NCBI GenBank assembly: GCA_018824205.1
Contig: JAHJGX010000071.1
Span: 1 to 41,024 of the forward strand
From: a bacterium
GTDB taxonomy: Bacteria > Fidelibacterota > UBA2242
Direction of reading: 5' to 3'
Length of the DNA: 41,024 nucleotides
Made by a program: the position numbers and the translations under genes. Positions 30,616-39,385 of the stretch are shown here, one piece after another. Numbering within the stretch: the stretch's first letter is position 1; each line of letters begins with the position of its first letter. Under the pieces are notes generated by a model. It saw nothing but the letters and a program-made list of their open reading frames with translations, was not told where the DNA came from and ran no database searches.

Positions 30616-32013
30616 ATGCCCTACTCAATTTTAGTTGTTGATGACAATATTGACACACAGGAAAATATTCGGGAATTGTTCGAAGAAAACGACTATATCA
30701 GCTTTGGTGCTGCGAATGGCAAGGAAGCTCTGAAAATCCTCGAGCGTGAGAAACCGGACGGTATGATTCTGGACATGAATATGCCAATAATGAATGGCTG
30801 GGAGGTACTGGAGAAAATAAAACCTGAAATCGAACACGGTTTGCTAGTGATAATCATCACTGCCTACGGAGATGTACCACTGGCCGTTGATGCTATCAAA
30901 CAGGGTGTTTTTGATTTTTTCGATAAGCCTTTTAATAATGATAAATTGCTTTTAAGTATTAAAAATGGTCTGGAAAAATTCAAAATCCAGCAGGAATTAA
31001 AGGAACTAAAAGCCAAAGGTCCGTCAAACCTCGTGACACTCGATGATTTTGGGCCAAGCCGGATAATTGCCACAGTTCTGGAAGATGCGAAGAAAGTAGC
31101 AAAAACCAATTACTCTGTACTGATTGAAGGACCGACCGGCAGTGGCAAGAATCTCCTGGCCCGTTATATTCACCAGCAAAGTTTGCGAAAAGATGCTCCC
31201 TTTGTTAATGTCGATTGTGGCACGATTACCGGTACTCTGATCGAAAGTGAACTCTTTGGACATATAAAAGGTTCTTTCACCAGTGCTTTTGATACGAAGG
31301 AAGGTAAATTTAAATTAGCGCATAAAGGCACACTTGTGCTTGATGAAATCGGAAATATTCCACTGGAGCAACAAATCAAGTTTCTGCGCGCCGCGGAAGA
31401 AAAGAAAATTTCGCCGATTGGATCAAATCAGGAATTTGATGTTGATTTTCGCCTGATTGTGGCGACTCTGGAAAATCTTGAAAAATTGGTTGCCGCAGGA
31501 AAATTCCGAAGGGATTTATATTACCGTATCGCCGAATTCTCGATCAAAGTACCTGCACTGGCAGACAGACAGAGTGATATTATCCACCTGGCAAAACGAT
31601 TCATTCAGAAATGTAATCTGAATCTTAACAAACAGATACCCGATGAATTAAGCGCTGATGTTATTGACAAGTTGCTGTCTCATCACTGGCCTGGCAATGT
31701 CCGTGAATTGCAACATGTTATAAGTACGGCTGTACTTATGGCTAAAAAACAGATTTTCCCAAAGGATATTATCTATCGTGGACTTACTGCAAATGGTTCA
31801 AATGATGTCAGTAATATCTTGATAAATTATCAAAAAGGCTTACCGTTAAGAGATGACATGAATATTTTAATTGAAAATGTTGAACGTCAATATCTAAACA
31901 AGGCTCTTGAACTGGCAGAATACAATAAATCAAAAGCGGCTGATATATTTGGCATCGATCGTAAAAATTTTTACAGGAAGTTATCGAAGTACGGACTCAA
32001 GCGCAGCAAATAG
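30616..32013 (+). CDS. NtrC-family response regulator (REC + AAA+ sigma-54 interaction + Fis HTH)
   Basis: REC ILVVDDN...MILDMNMPIMNGWE...KPF; Walker A GPTGSGKN; ELFGHIKGSFTSA; LVLDEIGNIPLEQQIKFLR; FRRDLYYRI; WPGNVRELQ; C-terminal KALELAEYNKSKAADIFGIDRKNFYRKLSKYGL. Confidence 0.92.
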   Translation: MPYSILVVDDNIDTQENIRELFEENDYISFGAANGKEALKILEREKPDGMILDMNMPIMNGWEVLEKIKPEIEHGLLVIIITAYGDVPLAVDAIKQGVFDFFDKPFNNDKLLLSIKNGLEKFKIQQELKELKAKGPSNLVTLDDFGPSRIIATVLEDAKKVAKTNYSVLIEGPTGSGKNLLARYIHQQSLRKDAPFVNVDCGTITGTLIESELFGHIKGSFTSAFDTKEGKFKLAHKGTLVLDEIGNIPLEQQIKFLRAAEEKKISPIGSNQEFDVDFRLIVATLENLEKLVAAGKFRRDLYYRIAEFSIKVPALADRQSDIIHLAKRFIQKCNLNLNKQIPDELSADVIDKLLSHHWPGNVRELQHVISTAVLMAKKQIFPKDIIYRGLTANGSNDVSNILINYQKGLPLRDDMNILIENVERQYLNKALELAEYNKSKAADIFGIDRKNFYRKLSKYGLKRSK

Positions 32014-32021
32014 GAAAATAT

Positions 32022-32558
32022 CTATTCTTTGGGAGTTTCCCAGATTTCAGTTCCAAAAAAATCCCAGGGCAGGCGCTTCTCATCGCACTCTGAAACGTCG
32101 GACGAAAACTTCTGGCTGACAAAATAAATGATCCGTGAACGCTGTGAAGAGGGATTTTTACATCCGTGCGCAATACCTGGTGGAATTACTACCAACTGAG
32201 ATTTACAATCCCCTAACACAAGTTTTATTATAATTCCGGAAGTTTTCGAATCAATTCGTTGATCAGCCAACACCAGAATCATTTTATCCGTCGGCGGCAC
32301 ATACCAGATATCCAACTGTCTTTCGTGAATATGAAAGGCTTTTATAACACCGGCATCCATCTCACTGTAATTAATCTGGGCGACTGTGAATGATTCCTCG
32401 GCGTCTAATATTCCGGCAGTCAGGCGGCTAAGTTCTGTCAGCGAGCCCCCCTCATCATTGAAGCGTCGGAGATTTATTATTTTCACACCATCGATTGCCG
32501 GTTTCGGGGAATAGTCCTGAACACTGAGAGAACTTCGTGCATCATCGGTTAATTTCAT
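32022..32558 (-). CDS. RmlC-like cupin / dTDP-4-dehydrorhamnose 3,5-epimerase-related protein
   Basis: KIINLRRFNDEGGSLTELSR, INYSEMDAGVIKAFHIHERQLDIWYV, VVIPPGIAHGCKNPS. Confidence 0.75.
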   Translation of the reverse strand: MKLTDDARSSLSVQDYSPKPAIDGVKIINLRRFNDEGGSLTELSRLTAGILDAEESFTVAQINYSEMDAGVIKAFHIHERQLDIWYVPPTDKMILVLADQRIDSKTSGIIIKLVLGDCKSQLVVIPPGIAHGCKNPSSQRSRIIYFVSQKFSSDVSECDEKRLPWDFFGTEIWETPKE

Positions 32559-32641
32559 TTAAAACTTCCTTCATTATTTGACTGATAACTTAATTGCATT
32601 AAAATAAAAACACAACTACAGTATAATGTTCCCGACTATGC

Positions 32642-32670
32642 TTGACATTCCTTGATATTGCTGTTAAATT
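32642..32670 (+). promoter_or_regulatory. Predicted sigma-70 promoter for the nuo-like cluster
   Basis: TTGACA (32642-32647) - 17 nt - TAAATT (32665-32670), about 24 bp before the first ATG (32694). Confidence 0.5.
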
Positions 32671-32693
32671 TTTCTATTCGAAAATGTGAGGCA

Positions 32694-32966
32694 ATGCCAA
32701 CTATTACTGTAAATCGAGAGAAGGACCTTACGCAGCCACCAACAGTTCATCAATCTAACCGTTATCATTTGTTTTGGGTTCTGTTTCAATTATTTTGTCT
32801 GATTACGGTAGCCATCCTGTTCTTTTCAGTATATTATTTAAATGATGAACGCAGATTATTAATTATTCCTTTGCTTGTATATCTTATTATTAATTCAATT
32901 GTTTACTTCAAATTGTATTATAAAAATACAACCATGCAGAATCAAATTTCAAAACAATCAAAATAA
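32694..32966 (+). CDS. Small two-TM membrane protein, first gene of nuo-like cluster
   Basis: MPTITVNREKDLTQPPTVHQSNRYHLFWVLFQLFCLITVAILFFSVYYL...; two hydrophobic helices; 17 nt before the next CDS. Start chosen downstream of predicted promoter. Confidence 0.6.
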   Translation: MPTITVNREKDLTQPPTVHQSNRYHLFWVLFQLFCLITVAILFFSVYYLNDERRLLIIPLLVYLIINSIVYFKLYYKNTTMQNQISKQSK

Positions 32967-32983
32967 ATGCAAACGGTAGTCAT

Positions 32984-34093
32984 TTGAGCAGTAATTCCCC
33001 GATAAATTTACACTATTATCTCAGCGATCAGGAAACCTTACTATTGTTTAATATTGATTATTCCGGCAATAAAATTACCGGGATCAGGCATCCATTTTCG
33101 GGTCAAATCAGGGAAATTCAAATAATTACCGATTGTAATCCCGAACAGCCAATGATTCCCTATCCGGATATTTACAAATCTCCGGATACACTTGATTTGC
33201 AATTGGCCCAAATCATGGCGATTGAAACTCATTATCATTGCGAGGTGCCGGATTATGCCCGTTTAGTCCGTTTACTTCTCATGGAAATGCATCGTTTACT
33301 TAATCACTTCAATTATTTCAGTACACTTGCTTTTGCAATTCAGTTTCCGAAACTCTTAGAGAAATCAGTCGCGAACAGTGCTATTATACGCGCACTTCTG
33401 TTAAATATCGATAAAGTGCAATCTCTGAATAAATACTTTGTTATCGGTGGAATTGCGACGGACCTGCCGACAGGTTTTATTGAAACCCTGACAGATTCAA
33501 TTCATGTAATTCAAAAAAACCTGGGTTATTATGAAAGACAATTGGTTCAAAAAACACTATTGTCCAATCTGCTTGAAGATATTGGTATTATCAGTCAGAA
33601 ACATGCAAAAACCTGTTCGCTGTCCGGACCCAATTATTACGCATCCCTCCCACATACAGAATACAGTCTATTTACAAACAATCTGTTTCAAAAAAGTGTA
33701 CACCTGGAACCGATAAAAACCGATTTTCGCAAAGGAACAATTGGCGATTCTTGGAACCGTTCCTGGATCCGGTTTATGGAAATTGAACAATCCCTTAGAT
33801 TAATCCTTCAGCTAACCGGCGTCATCATGAAAACAGACATTAATCTGATGATTCAGCCGTTTTTACCAGGCCGGGATTCTGATTTTATGGTTAATTTTAA
33901 CCATGCAGAGGGCCAGATTATCAGCCATATCAGCAAGAGTCAAAATAATCATTATATCACCGGCAAACATCAATACCCTGTAATAAATGTGATTAAAAAC
34001 CTGGATTCAATCCTCGTTGGCGAGAGAATTTCATCGGCAAAAATTGTATTAAGCAGTCTCAATCTCAATCCTGTTAAATATCTCATTCACTAA
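32984..34093 (+). CDS. Divergent NuoD-like (49 kDa / NiFe-hydrogenase large-subunit fold) protein
   Basis: TTG start. YARLVRLLLMEMHRLLNHFNYFSTLAF ~ NuoD 'RAQYIRVLFSELTRILNHLL'; IGGIATDLPTGF ~ 'PGGVHQDLPEGL'; GYYERQLVQKTLLSNLLEDIGIISQKHAKTCSLSGPNYYAS ~ NuoD; GTIGDSWNRSWIRFMEIEQSLRLI ~ '[24 protein letters not shown]'. Confidence 0.78.
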   Translation: MSSNSPINLHYYLSDQETLLLFNIDYSGNKITGIRHPFSGQIREIQIITDCNPEQPMIPYPDIYKSPDTLDLQLAQIMAIETHYHCEVPDYARLVRLLLMEMHRLLNHFNYFSTLAFAIQFPKLLEKSVANSAIIRALLLNIDKVQSLNKYFVIGGIATDLPTGFIETLTDSIHVIQKNLGYYERQLVQKTLLSNLLEDIGIISQKHAKTCSLSGPNYYASLPHTEYSLFTNNLFQKSVHLEPIKTDFRKGTIGDSWNRSWIRFMEIEQSLRLILQLTGVIMKTDINLMIQPFLPGRDSDFMVNFNHAEGQIISHISKSQNNHYITGKHQYPVINVIKNLDSILVGERISSAKIVLSSLNLNPVKYLIH

Positions 34094-35157
34094 TGAATAG
34101 TATGTTGATCTTAACATTGCACAGCACGATAAATACCGGATTTTTAACAATCCCGGATCCTAATTACCAAATTCTGTTATCACATGCCATTTCGTTGTTC
34201 ATTTTATTATTTTTATCCTTTCAGATTATTTCGGCCGTAACCGCCAATAATTTTACTCCTGCGAAATCAGATCGACATCTTGTAGCAAAATTACTCTCCC
34301 CTGTTAAATCCTTGCTGCATCATTTCCTCAATCGTCGAAGAAACCTGACAAAGTTCAACATCAGAAAGGAGTTTTTATCCTTTAATCTCCTCTATTCACT
34401 GATGTCTCTGATCAATATTTGCGCACTAATCCTGTTCCCAATCAGCCAACAATATTCCGGTGTCCAGTTGGATTACAGTTGCATGATTGTCATCCTATGT
34501 CTGCTGTTGAACCTGATAGTTTATGCAACTGGTGTGAGTTACTCCAATAAAAATACGACTGCCGTTGTTCTCCGGAACAGTCGATTAATATTCACTGTAT
34601 TAATAGTAATTATCGTCGCGAGTTTATCGGTTAGCGGTTCACTGCACTCGTTCAGAATAAGTTCGATTGTTAAAATTCAGCAAGACCGTTTTTTATTTAC
34701 ACTGCCCGCCTGGAATATCCTGCGCAATCCATTATTGTTCCTAAATGCAATACTCTTTTTTGTATACACTGTATTACTGGCTCAGTTGCTTAATCAGACA
34801 GAACAGCCTGTTCCATTTAAGATTCCCTGCCATCCCTTAAAAACAGCCGACACGTTCAGCTACAGGGTCGTTGAGTTTTGGAAATTCAGTTTTCTTGTGC
34901 TAATTACTTTTTATTATATTTTCCTGTTTTGGGGCGCCTATTCATCTCCATTTTACGGTGGGAGTTCTGTGATAAGCAATATCACAGCAATTGCATGGTT
35001 ATTAATGAAAATCTGTACTTTCTTGATTTTGATCAGGTTCGTATACCGCTCAATCCCGCATTTAATTGAAGAACAGATTCTTCAGCTAACATATACATTC
35101 ATTTTTCCGATTCAGATAATATCACTGGTGTTGGGATTAATTTTTTTGCATAACTAA
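34093..35157 (+). CDS. Divergent NuoH-like membrane protein
   Basis: 354 aa, about 8 TM segments, nuo-order position after NuoD-like; QPVPFKIPCHPLKT...FSYRVVEFWKFSFLVLITFYYIFLFWG aligns by eye with NuoH 'PFDLPEAE.E...EYSG..FALFFLAEY'. ATGA-type overlap with previous gene. Confidence 0.65.
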   Translation: MNSMLILTLHSTINTGFLTIPDPNYQILLSHAISLFILLFLSFQIISAVTANNFTPAKSDRHLVAKLLSPVKSLLHHFLNRRRNLTKFNIRKEFLSFNLLYSLMSLINICALILFPISQQYSGVQLDYSCMIVILCLLLNLIVYATGVSYSNKNTTAVVLRNSRLIFTVLIVIIVASLSVSGSLHSFRISSIVKIQQDRFLFTLPAWNILRNPLLFLNAILFFVYTVLLAQLLNQTEQPVPFKIPCHPLKTADTFSYRVVEFWKFSFLVLITFYYIFLFWGAYSSPFYGGSSVISNITAIAWLLMKICTFLILIRFVYRSIPHLIEEQILQLTYTFIFPIQIISLVLGLIFLHN

Positions 35158-35179
35158 GAAGTAACGAAAGGCTGTTCAT

Positions 35180-35650
35180 TTGTCCGTATCACTCACAATC
35201 TTGATTCTTTTGATCTTGGGTACAGCCGCTATTTGGGTATTTACTCAAAATAAACTGATAAAATCAATACTGTTCCCAGTCAATTTGTTGCTATTGTATC
35301 TCCTTTTCTGGAAAATTGCCGGGCCTGTATTCGCGCATCTTTGTCTAATTGCAGGATTTCTGATTGTATTTGCACAACTGTTGCTTTCTCCAGATGCCGA
35401 ACCTGAAGGAAGCACCCGCCTAAAACTTCGATTTAAACATGTGATTTCATTGGGCACCATTGCACTTTATATCATCACATCATTGATAGTTTTTACAGAA
35501 GCCGCCAGACAATCCGGATCCCTTGAATTCCCTGACTCTATGATACCTGCAGAATTTTTCAATCTTATATGGATATATATTATTTTACTGGCTCTGTTTT
35601 CAATCCAGATATATATTTTATTGAGAGGAGTCTTTAAAACGGATGAGTAA
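35180..35650 (+). CDS. Divergent NuoJ-like membrane protein
   Basis: 156 aa, about 5 TM, TTG start, gene order and size; low sequence identity. Confidence 0.5.
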   Translation: MSVSLTILILLILGTAAIWVFTQNKLIKSILFPVNLLLLYLLFWKIAGPVFAHLCLIAGFLIVFAQLLLSPDAEPEGSTRLKLRFKHVISLGTIALYIITSLIVFTEAARQSGSLEFPDSMIPAEFFNLIWIYIILLALFSIQIYILLRGVFKTDE

Positions 35651-35933
35651 CTTTTTTCTGTACATGGTTGGAGCATTCGGACTGGTTTCCATTGGAATAC
35701 TGGGTTGTATTATCAACCGTTCTTTGACATTGAAATTACAATCCGTTTTCCTTATCATTGCTGGTGCATGCATCGCCTACTTCAGCCTTGGAAACAGATT
35801 CGGACATACCAGGCAGATTCTTCTTTATGCGTCTGTCATTTTAATCATATTTTTATTCATTTTTTTAACATCGGTTATCATTTATAGTAAATCCGGAAAC
35901 GGAAAAATCACTGATGTATCGGAGAAACCATGA
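35643..35933 (+). CDS. Divergent NuoK-like membrane protein
   Basis: 96 aa, 3 TM, gene order and size; overlaps neighbours on both sides. Confidence 0.55.
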   Translation: MSNFFLYMVGAFGLVSIGILGCIINRSLTLKLQSVFLIIAGACIAYFSLGNRFGHTRQILLYASVILIIFLFIFLTSVIIYSKSGNGKITDVSEKP

Positions 35934-37861
35934 CATTTATCCTGGCACTAATATTTTTTGTCCTATTTTCGTTGCTGCTGATTAATAACCTGGCACCGGA
36001 TTTCAGCATCAAATACCGTCGCTTGCACACCTGGCCTGTATTTCTTTTTACGGTCCTCTCATACGGCTTGCTCATCTCGCAGATTATATCGGGAAATCCA
36101 AACTTCAGCACCAGCATAACTTGCGATTGGTTGCGGTTAGGCTCAACAAACCTGAACATAACATTTTACGTCAGCAATCCGACAGTGATATTCGGAGTAA
36201 TGTTGGCGACGTTGTTTCTCGTTCAAATTATCAGCCTTTATGCCCGTCAAGGCAGTAATAGTCAGCTCGGACCGCTGGATAATTGGGCCAGACACCAGAT
36301 CAACTGTATTTATACATTGATAATTGCCGGGTTGTTGGTTCTGATGGTTGACAGTCTCCTGATTCTGTTTTGCGGAATGGTTCTGATCAGCGGAATTGTC
36401 ATCTATAGAAATCTTTTAATAAACAGCGGAAAAACTTCAACAAATAGTCTGATCTGGTTCTTAATTGCAGATTCAATTTATCTGATTGCAGTTTTATATG
36501 CTTACACTCTCTTTCATACTGTGTCAATTTCCGAGATGGCTTCAATAGTCAATGGCAACATTCATGGTCTTCCATTTAGCGTTGTTGGATTTCTGATTGT
36601 ACTGTCAATTATTATAAAACTAATCCAAATTCCGTTTTCAGAACAGACCAACAGTACAAAATCATTTACTGATCAAAGCGTTTTCAGTATCAGTGCAATT
36701 TCAATTATCATGATTCTGCTGCTCAGATTCATAAATATACTTTGCAGCTCGTGTCTGACATTTATTTTGATTATCGGGATTATTATCGCATTGTTTTCTG
36801 CGTTTTCATCGATGTTCAAAAATAGTTCGGAACCTGCATATAAATCACTGCTACTCGCTCAGACCGGAATATTTTTAATCATCATCGGCAGTCAGGCAAG
36901 CATAAACGCCCTGTTGTTCATCGTCAGTTTCACCTTCGCCAACTTACTGTTAATCTTCAGTCAGAATGCGATTCTACAATTTCAGTTGGCAACGGACTCC
37001 AGGAATTCCCTGTATAAATCCGGCAGCGTATGGATATTTTTATTTGCAGCCTTTGGCATTAGCGGCTTGCTGCCAGGTTCGGGCTTTATTCCTCGGCATA
37101 CGCTGATTCAACAGTATTTGAATTTCGCATTGGACAATCCGTTGTTTTGGGTGGTTCTCATTTTTACCAGCCTTTGTCTGTTGCTGATATCGTATGCATC
37201 ATTCAGATATTTTTTCAACAACCTTTCCCGCTGGAAAACCAAAAATACTTCCTGTTCAACACTACAGCTTTACGGTGGAGTTCTGTTTGGAATATTGATT
37301 CTCTTAAACCTTTATCCGGTCTTTACCTTGCCCCGTTTTAATCCGATAACTTCAGACAATTGGATTTACCGGATAATGGGCGGCTCCGAAATTTTTTCCA
37401 ATGTCGTCGACATTCAATTATATACGGCTCTGGGTATAACGGTCGGAATACCACTTGTCGGTTTTTTCCTGGCATTGTTAACCTATCATTTTCAGCTTAT
37501 TAAAATATCTTCAATCCATTCGGTTTTCAAACCTATAAAACAACTATATTCTTTTTCGAATACTTTGTTCGCAAATTTCATAAAGTCCGTTTCCGAAATT
37601 TTTTCCGGGTTATCAGCTGCGTTTATTTCTATTGAAGAAACCGTGATCCAAAAATTATTAATGACAAGCTCAGAATTTTTAAATTCAATAGCGGCCGGTT
37701 TTGCATCATTAAACCAAAAAATTACCAGCCGAAAACCATCGACAACTGTCTTGAATCGCATTTCAGATAGCATTTTAGTATCATGGGAAAAACATGATCT
37801 GTTAATTCCATTCCTGTTAGTTATTATTATGATCATCATCTTTGCGTTAAGCATTATTTAA
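35930..37861 (+). CDS. Divergent NuoL-like antiporter-fold protein
   Basis: 643 aa polytopic, size and order of NuoL; FGISGLLPGSGFIPRHTLIQQYLNF ~ NuoL 'LIGLPPFSGFFSKDEIL'; long amphipathic C-terminal region. Confidence 0.65.
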   Translation: MTFILALIFFVLFSLLLINNLAPDFSIKYRRLHTWPVFLFTVLSYGLLISQIISGNPNFSTSITCDWLRLGSTNLNITFYVSNPTVIFGVMLATLFLVQIISLYARQGSNSQLGPLDNWARHQINCIYTLIIAGLLVLMVDSLLILFCGMVLISGIVIYRNLLINSGKTSTNSLIWFLIADSIYLIAVLYAYTLFHTVSISEMASIVNGNIHGLPFSVVGFLIVLSIIIKLIQIPFSEQTNSTKSFTDQSVFSISAISIIMILLLRFINILCSSCLTFILIIGIIIALFSAFSSMFKNSSEPAYKSLLLAQTGIFLIIIGSQASINALLFIVSFTFANLLLIFSQNAILQFQLATDSRNSLYKSGSVWIFLFAAFGISGLLPGSGFIPRHTLIQQYLNFALDNPLFWVVLIFTSLCLLLISYASFRYFFNNLSRWKTKNTSCSTLQLYGGVLFGILILLNLYPVFTLPRFNPITSDNWIYRIMGGSEIFSNVVDIQLYTALGITVGIPLVGFFLALLTYHFQLIKISSIHSVFKPIKQLYSFSNTLFANFIKSVSEIFSGLSAAFISIEETVIQKLLMTSSEFLNSIAAGFASLNQKITSRKPSTTVLNRISDSILVSWEKHDLLIPFLLVIIMIIIFALSII

Positions 37862-37884
37862 CAATTGAATGAAAGGTAATATAA

Positions 37885-39375
37885 ATGGGTAATCACCTGC
37901 TTTTAACCATTCTCGGTCTGCCTGTTTTGGGTACGTTTATCCTGATCCTGATCAAAGAAGAGAAATCATCCGTTCTGAAAACAATATCCGCCGTCGTCAC
38001 CGGTTTACAGCTTTGGATAGTAATTCAGTTGATCTCCAATTTTGATAAATCCGCGGGATATCTCCAGTTTGTCGAGCATTTCAGCTGGATTAACCTGTTA
38101 AACATCGATTTTGTTATTGGATTAAACGGCATCAATCTGCTCTTCCTGGTACTTTCAACCGTAATTTTCTTTGCAACCGTATTCATCAGCTGGCAATTGG
38201 GAAACCGCCAGAAATCCTTTTTTGTTCTAATGATGTTACTGAACTCGGGGATTACCGGGTTATTTATCGCATTTGATCTTTTTCTGTTTCTAATGTTCTA
38301 CGGAATTACACTGTTTTCGATGTTCCTGCTGATCACGCTTTTTACCTCGAAATCAGAAAATATCAATAACGGGTATTTCGGCATATACGCCCTGATTTCA
38401 TTCTGTCTGATCACGATTGGCATATTAGTAATTAATAATCAAAGTCCACTGTCCGGTTTCAATCTCAGCACACTCACCCGGAATCCGGAGGCTTTGATGA
38501 ATATTCAGACCGGAGGCTTTTTTATTTTCCTGATCGGATTCCTGTTAATTGCTCCGGTTGTTCCGTTCCATACCTGGCTTGTGCCTGCCGCCGGGAATTC
38601 AATTGCATCGGTATCGATTTTGCTATTAGCGCTTTTCTCTAAAATCAGCATCTTCGGAATACTCCACATTGTCATTCCCCTGTTTCCACAAAGTTCCATA
38701 CAGTTTGCCCTGATTTTTGGTATTCTGGGTTTGGTGAGCATTCTATACTTTGCCTTTTGTGTATTCAGTTTCCCGCAATACCGGAAAATCGTCATCTATT
38801 TTACCGGTTTTCTGAATGCCTTTATCTATCTGGGTTTATCGGCGCTTTTATCCATCAAGCATCAAAATCTTGATGCATCTTTGACAGGACTAAACGGCGC
38901 CGTTATTCAATCCATATCTGCCGGGCTGCTTATCGTGATTATGGTGATATTACCGAAGATTCGGAGGACAGCTCAAGATAGAACACCGGCTTCCGGCAGC
39001 AACCGCTGGGCGGTCATGTTCATGATGCTGATGGTTCTGCTGGCTGGTATCGGTCTGCCGGGATTTCTGAATTTTATCGGGCAGTTCCTCTGTCTCTCGG
39101 GCGCGTTTCATATGCTTTCAACTAGAATTTTCTCGGTGATTGCATTGCTGGGTCTGATTCTGGTTGGAGTACAATTTTTTAAAATTATCCGAAGCACAAT
39201 TCAGGCTACAAATGAATTTGATTTTACAACAGACTTAAGTGAAATGAGTAATGAAGTGATCATTGTAGCGGTAATCTTAATTGCGCTTTTACTGCTCGGT
39301 ATTTTCCCCGAAACCGTCCTGCAGATGATAGACCGGAGCGTGTATAGTTTAATTGAATATATAACCGTTATCTAA
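37885..39375 (+). CDS. Divergent NuoM-like antiporter-fold protein
   Basis: FDLFLFLMFYGITLFSMFLLI ~ 'DLLLFFVFFEAMLIPMYFLI'; FLLIAPVVPFHTWLVPA ~ 'AFAIKVPLFPFHTWLPDA'; GLNGAVIQ; IGLPGFLNFIGQFLCLSGAF ~ 'LGLPGFNGFVGEFLIL.G.F'. Confidence 0.78.
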   Translation: MGNHLLLTILGLPVLGTFILILIKEEKSSVLKTISAVVTGLQLWIVIQLISNFDKSAGYLQFVEHFSWINLLNIDFVIGLNGINLLFLVLSTVIFFATVFISWQLGNRQKSFFVLMMLLNSGITGLFIAFDLFLFLMFYGITLFSMFLLITLFTSKSENINNGYFGIYALISFCLITIGILVINNQSPLSGFNLSTLTRNPEALMNIQTGGFFIFLIGFLLIAPVVPFHTWLVPAAGNSIASVSILLLALFSKISIFGILHIVIPLFPQSSIQFALIFGILGLVSILYFAFCVFSFPQYRKIVIYFTGFLNAFIYLGLSALLSIKHQNLDASLTGLNGAVIQSISAGLLIVIMVILPKIRRTAQDRTPASGSNRWAVMFMMLMVLLAGIGLPGFLNFIGQFLCLSGAFHMLSTRIFSVIALLGLILVGVQFFKIIRSTIQATNEFDFTTDLSEMSNEVIIVAVILIALLLLGIFPETVLQMIDRSVYSLIEYITVI

Positions 39376-39385
39376 TTCGGAGAAT

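Noticed and set aside
32642-32664. Sigma-54 -24/-12 promoter before the nuo-like cluster (TTGACAT...TTGCT)
   Set aside because: Spacing between the GG-like and GC elements is wrong; the site fits TTGACA-N17-TAAATT sigma-70 better.
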